Of a DNA stretch of 64,000 bases, positions 56,739-64,000 are shown piece after piece; position 1 is the first letter of the stretch; the number at the start of each line of letters is the position of its first letter. Made by a program: the position numbers and the translations under genes. The notes beneath the pieces are model-generated. The model was given only the letters and a program-made list of their open reading frames with translations, had not been told where the DNA came from and searched no databases. Source of the stretch: Acinetobacter bouvetii (GTDB lineage: Bacteria; Pseudomonadota; Gammaproteobacteria; Pseudomonadales; Moraxellaceae); contig NZ_CADDTS010000035.1 in assembly GCF_902753875.1 (NCBI RefSeq), forward strand, positions 1 through 64,000, given 5' to 3'.

Positions 56739-58409
56739 TTAAATCGGATCGTGTTGTGTATGAAATAACAAGCGTCCAGAGGCCAAGGTCTGCTCTGCAT
56801 GGGAGAGTTCAAAACTGACTTTGTGCAGTTTTCTGCTCAGTTTCAGTTGTAGCACCATATAGGGCTGAATCAGATCCTGAAATTTGAGCTGTTCAATACC
56901 GTTGCACCAGTCTAGGTCTGCCCAGGTCTGGCGGGCAAAATGCTGAATAAAACCGATTTGCCCGACCCCTGGAAAAATGGGCTGACCCGGAAAATGCCCT
57001 TTAAAGCATTCCAGCTCAGGAGCGAACTCCAGACGATAGAGCGCCTGCTCTGGCTCATTCTGCTGTTCCAAGACTATAGGCAACAACATAGGTTGAAATA
57101 AGGATTTCATGTAGTGTTTATTCAGTTTAGATTGGGCATTTTGCGGTAATTGTGTCAAAAAGCGCCACTGTCGGGGAATGGCAATGCTTTCCAGCTTGGA
57201 TTTTAACTGTGTTTTAATGGCCGCTACATAGTCGGCTTTAGCACCTTGCTTTAAGCGCTGTCTGGCCGGCTCCGATAAGACCGCGACACAGGCCAGAATC
57301 TGGCGGTGTTCACGCTCCAGAATCAGCACATGACATTGTACGATGTCATCCAGCTCGACAATTTTCTGCTCAATGGCATCCAGACTTAAGCGTTTTTCTT
57401 CCAGTTTGACAATCCGGTCCAAGCGACCCAACAAGTGAAATGGACTTTTCAAATTGGTCGAGTCAATGACCTCAACTTTATCGCCAGTAAAAATCCAGTC
57501 CACACTAAAAGCATGATTGGCTCTAACTTGCAACTCCTGCTCTGCACCCGCCTGAATATCCACATTGGCAAAAGGCGTCCACAGGGCATCATCTTGCTGG
57601 CGATGGGCAATTCCGCCGGTTTCCGAACTGCCAAACACTTCAGTAATCGGCCGGTTCAGATAAGGACGTACACCGGATTCCAGTTTGCCGCCGGAGGAAT
57701 AAACAGTCAGGCAATCCTGCAACAGCACATCACGGGTCCAACGCTTTAACAGGGCCGGACTGGAAATTACATAATTTTCAATTTTTAAATGAGCGATTTT
57801 TTTTTGAATATCTGCTACATCTTCAGGGAAAGCCAGCTGGGCCTGATAAAAACAGCGACCGCTTGCCAGTGGCCACAACAGCTTAAACAGCAAACCATAA
57901 ATATGCTGATGACTGACTGTTGCGATGGCGATGACCTGTTCAGGTAACTGAAAACTGGCATCCAGCCCCTGCACTTCATTGAGTAACTGACGTAAAGTAC
58001 GTGGAATTTTCTTGGGCTGTCCTGTGGAACCGGAAGTATAAAAATAGAGTTGTGACTGATTTAAAAAGGCATCATCCAGATTTAATTCAATGTTTTGATT
58101 TTTGATTGTAGAGGCGGACTGACGTTCCAGAAAGAAAATCTGCTGTTCAGCCAGTTCTTTTTCTAAATCGCTGACCCGATTAGGCGGTAACAGCACCTGT
58201 TTTTTGGCCAGTAGTGCTGCGAATAACAGCACAAGGAATTCGTAACTGTCAGCTTCCCATAAGGCCCAGCTGTCTTGGGTTAGCAACTCAATAGCATGAC
58301 TTTGCTGCATCACATCCTGCCAGAAATCCTGAAAGCGGATTTGGCTTAAATCAGGCTGAATACACAGCGGTTGCAGTGAATTAAGATGACTCTGAAAATG
58401 ACACAACAT
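56739..58409 (-). CDS. Aryl/acyl-ACP ligase fused to an ApeI-like dehydratase
   Basis: Protein of 556 residues with two domains. Residues 1–435 form an AMP-dependent ligase: P-loop YTSGSTGQPKK at 124–134, EVFGSSETGG, FTGDKVEV, RLDRIVKLEEKRLSL and the C-terminal lysine in SKLNKHYMKS. Residues 445–556 form a hotdog dehydratase with GHFPGQPIFPGVGQ, which has the FabZ-type catalytic His. Ligation loads an aryl acid onto ACP; the fused part dehydrates extension intermediates. In the E. coli system the two activities are separate proteins (ApeH, ApeI). Confidence 0.85.
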   Translation of the reverse strand: MLCHFQSHLNSLQPLCIQPDLSQIRFQDFWQDVMQQSHAIELLTQDSWALWEADSYEFLVLLFAALLAKKQVLLPPNRVSDLEKELAEQQIFFLERQSASTIKNQNIELNLDDAFLNQSQLYFYTSGSTGQPKKIPRTLRQLLNEVQGLDASFQLPEQVIAIATVSHQHIYGLLFKLLWPLASGRCFYQAQLAFPEDVADIQKKIAHLKIENYVISSPALLKRWTRDVLLQDCLTVYSSGGKLESGVRPYLNRPITEVFGSSETGGIAHRQQDDALWTPFANVDIQAGAEQELQVRANHAFSVDWIFTGDKVEVIDSTNLKSPFHLLGRLDRIVKLEEKRLSLDAIEQKIVELDDIVQCHVLILEREHRQILACVAVLSEPARQRLKQGAKADYVAAIKTQLKSKLESIAIPRQWRFLTQLPQNAQSKLNKHYMKSLFQPMLLPIVLEQQNEPEQALYRLEFAPELECFKGHFPGQPIFPGVGQIGFIQHFARQTWADLDWCNGIEQLKFQDLIQPYMVLQLKLSRKLHKVSFELSHAEQTLASGRLLFHTQHDPI

Positions 58410-58421
58410 AACAATCCGTTT

Positions 58422-58976
58422 TTATTCCTGAAGTTGGTTTAGGCGCTGCTGTCGCTTACGCAAGATAAATTCACCCAGCATTAAACCTCCCATGAGCACA
58501 TAGGAAATAAAGCCGTTATACAGTACCCAGGTTTGCATGGAAGCAAAGAGTACCGTTGACAAGGCAATCAGGGCATTGAGTACAAAAAAAATGCACCACA
58601 CCACTGTCACTTTACGGGTCCAGATCACGCCAGCTTCGGGTAAATCCGGTTCTGCCAGTCGGGCAAAACGCTCAATCATTGAAGGTGGACGGATTAAAGT
58701 CGAGGCAAAAATAATCAGTGCGCCCACACTCATAAATACCGGATACAGCTTGAGCCAGGCCTGATCTTTTAAGATCAGACTTAAACTGCCACACAAAATG
58801 GCAAATGCAGTGAGCGGCCACAGCAAGGCATTGCCCTTTGTAAACAGGCGCAATAAACCTAGAGCAATCAACAGACTGCTGACCCAGATATATTGGCCAT
58901 GCGCCAGACTATAGCCCACTAAAAAGGGATAGAGAATCAGTCCGATTGCCACTATCCCTTTCAGCATCAGTTTCAT
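58422..58976 (-). CDS. Integral membrane protein, COG4648 type
   Basis: Membrane protein of 184 residues with about six hydrophobic segments (for example 5–25, 30–45, 52–68, 75–93, 122–140 and 150–170) and the linker RPPSMIERFARLAEPDLPEAGVIWTRKVTVVW. This matches the small membrane proteins that accompany ACP genes in aryl polyene clusters. It overlaps the ACP gene by 4 bp. Function unknown. Confidence 0.75.
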   Translation of the reverse strand: MKLMLKGIVAIGLILYPFLVGYSLAHGQYIWVSSLLIALGLLRLFTKGNALLWPLTAFAILCGSLSLILKDQAWLKLYPVFMSVGALIIFASTLIRPPSMIERFARLAEPDLPEAGVIWTRKVTVVWCIFFVLNALIALSTVLFASMQTWVLYNGFISYVLMGGLMLGEFILRKRQQRLNQLQE

Positions 58977-59224
58977 GCAGCTGACATATTCTGAATCACA
59001 GTCACGACATCCTGAACGGTACGGACATTTTTAAAATCTTCAGGATTGACTTGCTTGCCGGTCAATTCTTTAATTTTGACCACAAGATCAATCGCATCAA
59101 TACTGTCAACATCCAGATCTGTAGCTAAATTGGCATCTAACTGCACATCTTCAGGTGCAATTTCAAACAGATCTTCCATCCATTCTCTTAATTTTTCAAG
59201 TACTTGTTCCTGAGTTAGCATCAC
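58973..59224 (-). CDS. apeF: Acyl carrier protein (second)
   Basis: ACP of 83 residues. The 4'-phosphopantetheine site is Ser41 in LDVDSIDAIDL (DSxD type). The acidic helix II expected for carrier proteins follows. It carries the growing polyene or the aryl starter. Two ACPs side by side are usual in aryl polyene clusters (ApeE, ApeF); which one takes which role cannot be seen. It lies 6 bp after the first ACP. Confidence 0.85.
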   Translation of the reverse strand: MMLTQEQVLEKLREWMEDLFEIAPEDVQLDANLATDLDVDSIDAIDLVVKIKELTGKQVNPEDFKNVRTVQDVVTVIQNMSAA

Positions 59225-59230
59225 GACCTC

Positions 59231-59491
59231 TTATGCCTTTTGCTGTGCTTCAACCAAAGCCACCAGACTTTGAATTGATTTAAAATGTTGTTTGGTTTCT
59301 GCCGATTCAGCATTCAAATGAATGTTGTAACGTTTTTTCAAGGCTAAACCCAGTTCCAATGCATCAATGGAATCCAGTCCCAAACCATCACCAAATAAAG
59401 GGGCTTCAGTTTCAATATCTTCTACGCTGATGTCCTCAAGGGCTAGGACATCAATAATCATTTGCTTTAATTCATCAGCAAGATTGCTCAT
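59231..59491 (-). CDS. apeE: Acyl carrier protein (first)
   Basis: ACP of 86 residues with the phosphopantetheine attachment at Ser41 in LGLDSIDALEL. The sequence is acidic, as expected. It overlaps the upstream acyltransferase gene by 4 bp and precedes the second ACP by 6 bp. The two ACPs differ in helices I and III, consistent with separate jobs for starter and extender handling. Confidence 0.85.
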   Translation of the reverse strand: MSNLADELKQMIIDVLALEDISVEDIETEAPLFGDGLGLDSIDALELGLALKKRYNIHLNAESAETKQHFKSIQSLVALVEAQQKA

Positions 59492-60288
59492 TTTTTAGAT
59501 AACTCTTGGTTAAAAAATTGTTGTAATTGATGATTCAGCTGGCGTACATGCTTTGGATTGACAGTTGTATCATCCAGCAGATCATCGACTTGAATGGCAT
59601 CCAGCACCTTCACGTGAATATGAAACGGTTTTGAAGGCACGTGATACCACTTTTCATTCTTAGTTAGGGTTGATGGCGTACAGCTGATCAACACCGGACG
59701 AATTGGCACCTGAGCACGAATCGCGATATTCGCAGCGCCGCGCTGAAATTCATTCAGTAACTCACCTTTTGCCGTGCGAGTCCCTTCAGGGAAAATCAGC
59801 AACGAGGCTGCCTGATCTTGCTTAAGTTTTTCAACACAGTCCTGAATAAACTGTTCTGAACCGGCATTTAAAATATAACCGGCATTTTGTACCGGGCCTT
59901 TGGTAAAAGGATTGGACCAGAGTGCCTGCTTGACCACGCAGTTGGCTTGCTCCATCAGACCAATCAGCACTACCACGTCTATCAGGGTAGGATGATTGGC
60001 AATCACCAGTTCCTGCTTACTGTGCTGTAATTTTTCCAGACCTTCAATGTCATAGGTCATAATTCCAAGTTTTACCATCATTTCGGTAAAGCCCTTGAAG
60101 CTATGCTTAATGACTTTTTGCGTGCGCTGCTGACGTAAATCCGAATTTTGCGTGGATAATTTCACCAAAGGTGCAATTAAACCACCAATGGCCACACCAC
60201 CAATCCCGAAACTGGCAAAACTGAAACCGGTTGCGCCAACACGCCACAGGTAATTGGCTTTTTGTTTAATCTGATTGCGTTTTAACAT
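59488..60288 (-). CDS. 1-acyl-glycerol-3-phosphate acyltransferase family protein
   Basis: PlsC-family acyltransferase of 266 residues with two hydrophobic N-terminal segments and motifs ANHPTLIDVV (NHx4D-like), FPEGTRTAKGELL and RVLI-like PIRPVLISC. It would transfer an acyl group in the assembly of the glycerolipid part of the aryl polyene. It overlaps the chain-length factor by 7 bp. In the cluster it occupies the place of the ApeD acyltransferase, but I leave the symbol empty. Confidence 0.82.
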   Translation of the reverse strand: MLKRNQIKQKANYLWRVGATGFSFASFGIGGVAIGGLIAPLVKLSTQNSDLRQQRTQKVIKHSFKGFTEMMVKLGIMTYDIEGLEKLQHSKQELVIANHPTLIDVVVLIGLMEQANCVVKQALWSNPFTKGPVQNAGYILNAGSEQFIQDCVEKLKQDQAASLLIFPEGTRTAKGELLNEFQRGAANIAIRAQVPIRPVLISCTPSTLTKNEKWYHVPSKPFHIHVKVLDAIQVDDLLDDTTVNPKHVRQLNHQLQQFFNQELSKK

Positions 60289-60920
60289 TTGTGCCAGGCC
60301 TGAATCTGCGGTTGATCGGTTTGCTCATCTGAACGATGCCAAAAATCATCAAAATTTAGCGCATCCAAGTATTTATGCTGATGATGCGCGAGTGCATGGA
60401 TATCCAGTTGCAGATTCGGATGTTGCAAGCTGATGACTGCGGCCATGGCAAAACTGCTGAAGGGCTGAAATTCTTGATAAATTTCAGGCAAAGCTTCATC
60501 GTAATACACCACCAACACCCTTGCATTGGGTTGTGCAGTGGTCTTTAACCAGGCATAGGCTTCGATTAATGCCTCACTCCATGATGCCGCCAAACTGGTC
60601 GAAGGCGTGGCATCCTGACATAAAATGGAATACAAGCCAGCAATCGCGTTATGCACCGAAGTCGAAAACTGGGTCGGTGACGGTGTCTGATCTTGCAGGA
60701 CATCGGCCAGAATTTTCAGGGTTTTATGTTCATCGCCATATTGTGACGCCCAAACAATATAATCCACCGATTCCGCTTGCAGAGATTGAATAGCACTGTT
60801 GATGGCCAATTTGGCAATTGCAGACAAACGTCTACGCTGCATGGCTGGAATTTGTTCTAAGGCGGCAACTGTTTCATCGGCACGACTTATACATAGTTGT
60901 GACACATTTATTTGAACCAT
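60282..60920 (-). CDS. apeC: Ketosynthase-like chain-length factor (ApeC-like)
   Basis: Protein of 212 residues related to the N-terminal half of ketosynthases (Ketoacyl-synt_2 type): RRRLSAIAKLAINSAIQSLQ, YIVWASQYGDEHKTLKILADVL, FSTSVHNAIAGLYSIL. It has no Cys-containing TACSS motif, as expected for a chain-length factor. It would pair with the ApeO-type ketosynthase to set chain length. It is the first gene of the cluster; start ATG 60920 is preferred over GTG 60938 but the ribosome site is unclear. The 230-bp gap upstream holds the cluster promoter. Confidence 0.78.
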   Translation of the reverse strand: MVQINVSQLCISRADETVAALEQIPAMQRRRLSAIAKLAINSAIQSLQAESVDYIVWASQYGDEHKTLKILADVLQDQTPSPTQFSTSVHNAIAGLYSILCQDATPSTSLAASWSEALIEAYAWLKTTAQPNARVLVVYYDEALPEIYQEFQPFSSFAMAAVISLQHPNLQLDIHALAHHQHKYLDALNFDDFWHRSDEQTDQPQIQAWHKC

Positions 60921-61100
60921 TGCCTTAATTTTCCACACCTTTAAATATTTTAGCTCGAGGCTATTTTATCGGCCGGATTATAGCATTCGTAATAAAAATT
61001 ACACAAAAAGTATCTTGTATAATATTAATTATTTAAATTTATAGTTTTGATTTCATTGTGTATTTTATTTAAAACGCAGTAGCGAATCCATTCTGCATAA

Positions 61101-61129
61101 AAAAACCAGCAACGGCCGTGCTGGTTTTT
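61101..61129 (-). terminator. Terminator of relA
   Basis: Stem aaaaaccagca / tgctggttttt of 11 bp with a 7-nt loop. It also shields the pigment promoter from relA transcription. The stretch 60939–61100 is AT-rich and shows no coding region. Confidence 0.85.
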
Positions 61130-61151
61130 AGATCAGAAAAGAAATCGAAAA

Positions 61152-63458
61152 CTAGTTGCCTTGCACCAAGCGGCGGGCACTGATAATCCCCGGTTGCTGC
61201 TCTAAACGGGCCAACAAACGTGATAATTGAGCCAAGCCTTTCACTTCAATCAGTAACTTCATGTTGGCAATACCATCGGCTTCAGAAATGGTATTCACCT
61301 GACGAATATTGATCTGATCCGAGAAAATCACTTGCGTCAAATCTTTAAGCAAACCACGGCGGTCATATGCTTCCACCACAATCTGCACGCTTTGACCACG
61401 GGTCGGCTGCATTTCCCAATCCGCTTCAACCGCACGTTCAGGCTCTTGAGCAATCATGCGGTTATAGTCCGCGCATTCAATCTTATGAATGCTGACACCA
61501 CGATTCAAGGTGATATAACCGCCAATCGACTCGCCATGTACCGGCTGGCAACATTGTGCAATATGCAATTCCACGTTGTCCAAACCGTCAATTAAAATCC
61601 CATGTGCAGACAAGGTATGACTGGCACGTGGATTTAAAGTCGGTTTCAGCACCAGTTCAGGTTCATCCTGACCAATGTGCATATGACGATTGACCTGATT
61701 GATCAAGGCATGCAGGCTAATATCACCATTGACCAAACCAATCAGAATGTCTTCACCCAATTTGACATTGAAGTGATTGCAATAGTCACTTAAATCAATA
61801 CTTTTAGGATGAATCGCCAAGCGTGAAAGTTCTTTGTTGAGAATTTCACGACCCACTTCCAGATTTTTACTGCGGTCTTGCTGTCTGAACCAGTGACGCA
61901 GCTTATCGCGCGCCCGGGCCGTTTTAATATAGCCCAGTGAATTCACTAGCCAGTCACGATTTGGCTCACGATCTTTCTTGGTTAAAATTTCAACCTGCTC
62001 ACCGGTTTTCAGCGTATAGGTCAAAGGCACATAGCGCTGATTGACCCGGGCCGCATAACACTTGTTCCCGACTTCGGTATGCACATGGTAAGCAAAGTCC
62101 AACACGGTCGAACCACGGGGTAATTCTTTGATATCCCCATCACGGCTAAACACGTAAATCTTTTCAAAACCTTCAAAATCTTGAATCTGTTCAAAATTTT
62201 CAGTTTCATCTTCAGATTTATGTGCACTGGCATCATTACGTTCCTGATAGTGTTCCAGTACTGCACGCAATGAATGTAGACGATGATTGAAGGAATGGTC
62301 GGTATTTTTAGCACCTTCTTTGTAGTTAAAGTGCGAACATACTCCAAGCTCTGCCTCTTCATGCATATCCTTGGTCCGGATTTGCACTTCCAGCGACTTG
62401 TTCTCCGCAATCACTGCCGTATGCAGTGAACGGTAACCATTGGCTTTAGGGTTGGTAATGTAGTCATCAAACTGGTGCGGAATATGTCGCCAGATCTGAT
62501 GTACAATCCCAAGTGAGTGATAACATTCAGGAATTGTTTTGACCAGTACACGAACCGCGCGAATATCATAAAGCTGATCAAAACTCAGGTTCTTGCTTTT
62601 CATTTTCCGATAAATCGAATAAATGTGCTTCACCCGTCCGGTAATTTCGGCTTCAATCCCGTAGCTACCCAATTCATTTTTCAGCTTATCAATCACAAAC
62701 TGGATATATTGCTCGCGTTCCAGACGTTTTTCATTCAGCAGCGATGCAATTTCTTTATAGCGTTCCGGTGCCAGATAACGAAAAGCGAGATCTTCCAGTT
62801 CCCATTTAAGCTGAGCAATCCCTAAACGATGTGCCAAAGGCGAATAGATGGTCAGGATTTCTCGTGCAACCCGTTCTTGACGTTCTCGAGATGCTTTGGT
62901 CAGTTCACGCAAGGCATAGGTACGCTCGGCCAGCTTGATCAGCACGACGCGGACATCTTCAGTCACCGCAATCAGCATCTTATAGATGCCGCTTAAATGC
63001 TCACGCTGGTTATTATTGAAGTGGTCTTCCAGACGCTTGTTTTTTTCAATCAGCTCGGAAAGCTTACCCATGGCCAGTGTCCCTTGCACCAGATCATAGA
63101 CTTGCTCACCAAAATGCTCCTGCACCTCTTCCAGCGTCATCACGCCTTCACGCACACTCCGGTACAGCATTGCAGCCGACAAGGTTGCTTCATCGACATG
63201 CAGATGTGCCAGAATATCGGCCATTTCAATACCGGTATAAAAGGTATTCGAACGATGGGCAACCGTACTTTGCAATTCTTTCTGTAAAGTTAAATGCGCA
63301 ACCTCTTCGAGTTGCTTGAGTGCCGTATCATCTAATATGCCACGAACCCGATTTAACCATTCAGCCAAATCATGTTGGGCTTGTTCGGCATGTTCTACAG
63401 TCGCTTCCTCTGACAACTCATTGAGACGTCCAGGAAGTTGCTCACGTACTGTGACCAT
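61152..63458 (-). CDS. relA: GTP pyrophosphokinase RelA
   Basis: Protein of 768 residues in the RelA/SpoT family, which makes (p)ppGpp. Order: N-terminal hydrolase-like domain, synthetase domain with VKHIYSIYRKMKSKNLSFDQLYDIRAVRVLV and GYRSLHTAVI, TGS domain (YVFSRDGDIKELPRGSTVLDFAYHVH) and C-terminal ACT domain. The HD residues needed to hydrolyse (p)ppGpp are missing: the place where SpoT has LHDV-EDT reads LYRSVREGV. It is therefore RelA-like, synthesis only. The neighbouring rlmD gene upstream matches the E. coli rlmD-relA order. Confidence 0.92.
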   Translation of the reverse strand: MVTVREQLPGRLNELSEEATVEHAEQAQHDLAEWLNRVRGILDDTALKQLEEVAHLTLQKELQSTVAHRSNTFYTGIEMADILAHLHVDEATLSAAMLYRSVREGVMTLEEVQEHFGEQVYDLVQGTLAMGKLSELIEKNKRLEDHFNNNQREHLSGIYKMLIAVTEDVRVVLIKLAERTYALRELTKASRERQERVAREILTIYSPLAHRLGIAQLKWELEDLAFRYLAPERYKEIASLLNEKRLEREQYIQFVIDKLKNELGSYGIEAEITGRVKHIYSIYRKMKSKNLSFDQLYDIRAVRVLVKTIPECYHSLGIVHQIWRHIPHQFDDYITNPKANGYRSLHTAVIAENKSLEVQIRTKDMHEEAELGVCSHFNYKEGAKNTDHSFNHRLHSLRAVLEHYQERNDASAHKSEDETENFEQIQDFEGFEKIYVFSRDGDIKELPRGSTVLDFAYHVHTEVGNKCYAARVNQRYVPLTYTLKTGEQVEILTKKDREPNRDWLVNSLGYIKTARARDKLRHWFRQQDRSKNLEVGREILNKELSRLAIHPKSIDLSDYCNHFNVKLGEDILIGLVNGDISLHALINQVNRHMHIGQDEPELVLKPTLNPRASHTLSAHGILIDGLDNVELHIAQCCQPVHGESIGGYITLNRGVSIHKIECADYNRMIAQEPERAVEADWEMQPTRGQSVQIVVEAYDRRGLLKDLTQVIFSDQINIRQVNTISEADGIANMKLLIEVKGLAQLSRLLARLEQQPGIISARRLVQGN

Positions 63459-63487
63459 ACCCTTCTCCTACTTTTTTACACTTCATA

Positions 63488-64000
63488 TTATAAATCGTTT
63501 ATTTCGTTATATTTTTCGAATAAGGCAATAGATTCAACATGTCCCGTATGAGTAAACATATCCATAACCCCAGCCTTTTTTAATCGATAACCATGCTTAA
63601 CCAGCACACCGGCATCTCGTGCCAGTGTTGCAGGATTACATGATACATAAACGATTCTTTTCGCACCAAATTTGGGCACATAATACATTACTTCCTCAGC
63701 ACCTGAACGCGGAGGATCAATCAATAATGCATCAAATCCTTGATTTGCCCAAGAATGATGCGAAAAATCTTTTGTTAAATCTTGTGAATAAAATTGTAAC
63801 TGCATCATGCCGTTGTTTTCAGCATTTTCTGCACCACGTTGTACCATTTCTTCACTACCTTCAACGGCAACCACTTGTCCCGTTTTTCCAACACAACGAG
63901 CCAATGGCAAAGAAAAGTTTCCTAAACCACAAAACAGGTCAAGCACACGTTCACCTTGCTTCAACTGAAGCAAATCACATGCCAGCTTCACCATTTGCGG
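63488..64000 (-). CDS. rlmD: 23S rRNA (uracil-1939-C5)-methyltransferase RlmD, C-terminal part (partial)
   Basis: The last 170 residues of an RlmD (RumA) protein; the gene runs past the window end, so the first visible Met is internal. SAM-binding segment [15 protein letters not shown], the active-site [12 protein letters not shown] and the catalytic Cys in [14 protein letters not shown] are all present. It methylates U1939 of 23S rRNA. The N-terminal TRAM and iron–sulfur part lies outside the window. It ends 29 bp before relA and may share its transcript. Confidence 0.93.
   Translation of the reverse strand, partial: PQMVKLACDLLQLKQGERVLDLFCGLGNFSLPLARCVGKTGQVVAVEGSEEMVQRGAENAENNGMMQLQFYSQDLTKDFSHHSWANQGFDALLIDPPRSGAEEVMYYVPKFGAKRIVYVSCNPATLARDAGVLVKHGYRLKKAGVMDMFTHTGHVESIALFEKYNEINDL

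Noticed and set aside
61152..63458. Call as bifunctional SpoT
   Set aside because: The hydrolase HD motif is missing and the gene follows rlmD as relA does in E. coli.

Overview
The window looks like chromosomal DNA of an Acinetobacter species. This rests on gene content and order rather than any search: a baeSR pair, PsiE, a Zur-controlled ZnuD-type receptor, an aspS–ilvE interval filled with glycosyltransferases (the place where Acinetobacter carries its lipooligosaccharide outer-core locus), then glnE, tRNA-Leu, queA, tgt, yajC-secD-secF and relA-rlmD. Base composition is moderate to AT-rich, and intergenic hairpin terminators are frequent.

Region 1 (1–14 kb) is mixed chromosome: the tail of an IS30-type transposase, the two-component system BaeSR with a divergent Met/His-rich lipoprotein, two tandem long acyl-CoA dehydrogenases, psiE, a repeat-rich RcnB-like periplasmic protein, a phospholipase D-family protein, and a TonB-dependent zinc receptor with a perfect palindromic Zur box 28 bp before its start. 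Two different GC-rich hairpin repeats sit in gene gaps at 8.3 and 9.5 kb.

Region 2 (14.3–31.2 kb) is the aspS-to-ilvE interval. From the aspS side, a plus-strand run encodes an acyltransferase, three glycosyltransferases and a three-gene set (3,4-ketoisomerase, acetyltransferase, aminotransferase) for a dTDP-3-acetamido-3,6-dideoxyhexose. From the ilvE side, a minus-strand run encodes two ELM1-like proteins, a polysaccharide deacetylase, a glycosyltransferase and rmlBDAC. The two runs converge on a strong terminator at 22.77 kb. RmlA and RmlB make the dTDP-4-keto-6-deoxyglucose that both the rhamnose branch and the amino-sugar branch need.

Region 3 (31–44 kb) is conserved housekeeping: glnE, an orphan soluble histidine kinase, tRNA-Leu(CAA), queA, a DUF3137/LemA pair, an unknown gene, tgt, and yajC-secD-secF with a terminator-like hairpin inside the operon.

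Region 4 (44.2–60.9 kb) is a complete-looking, single-strand aryl polyene pigment cluster of about 19 tightly packed genes: chain-length factor, two ACPs, aryl ligase fused to a dehydratase domain, two ketosynthases, ketoreductase, second dehydratase, acyl- and glycosyltransferases, thioesterase, LolA-like carrier, MMPL exporter and lipoprotein. Two additions make it unusual. One is an aromatic ammonia-lyase with a mixed selectivity pair (Phe-His). The other is an FAD enzyme that carries the signature motifs of flavin-dependent halogenases, suggesting a halogenated aryl polyene. The window ends with relA (degenerate hydrolase domain) and the 3' part of rlmD.
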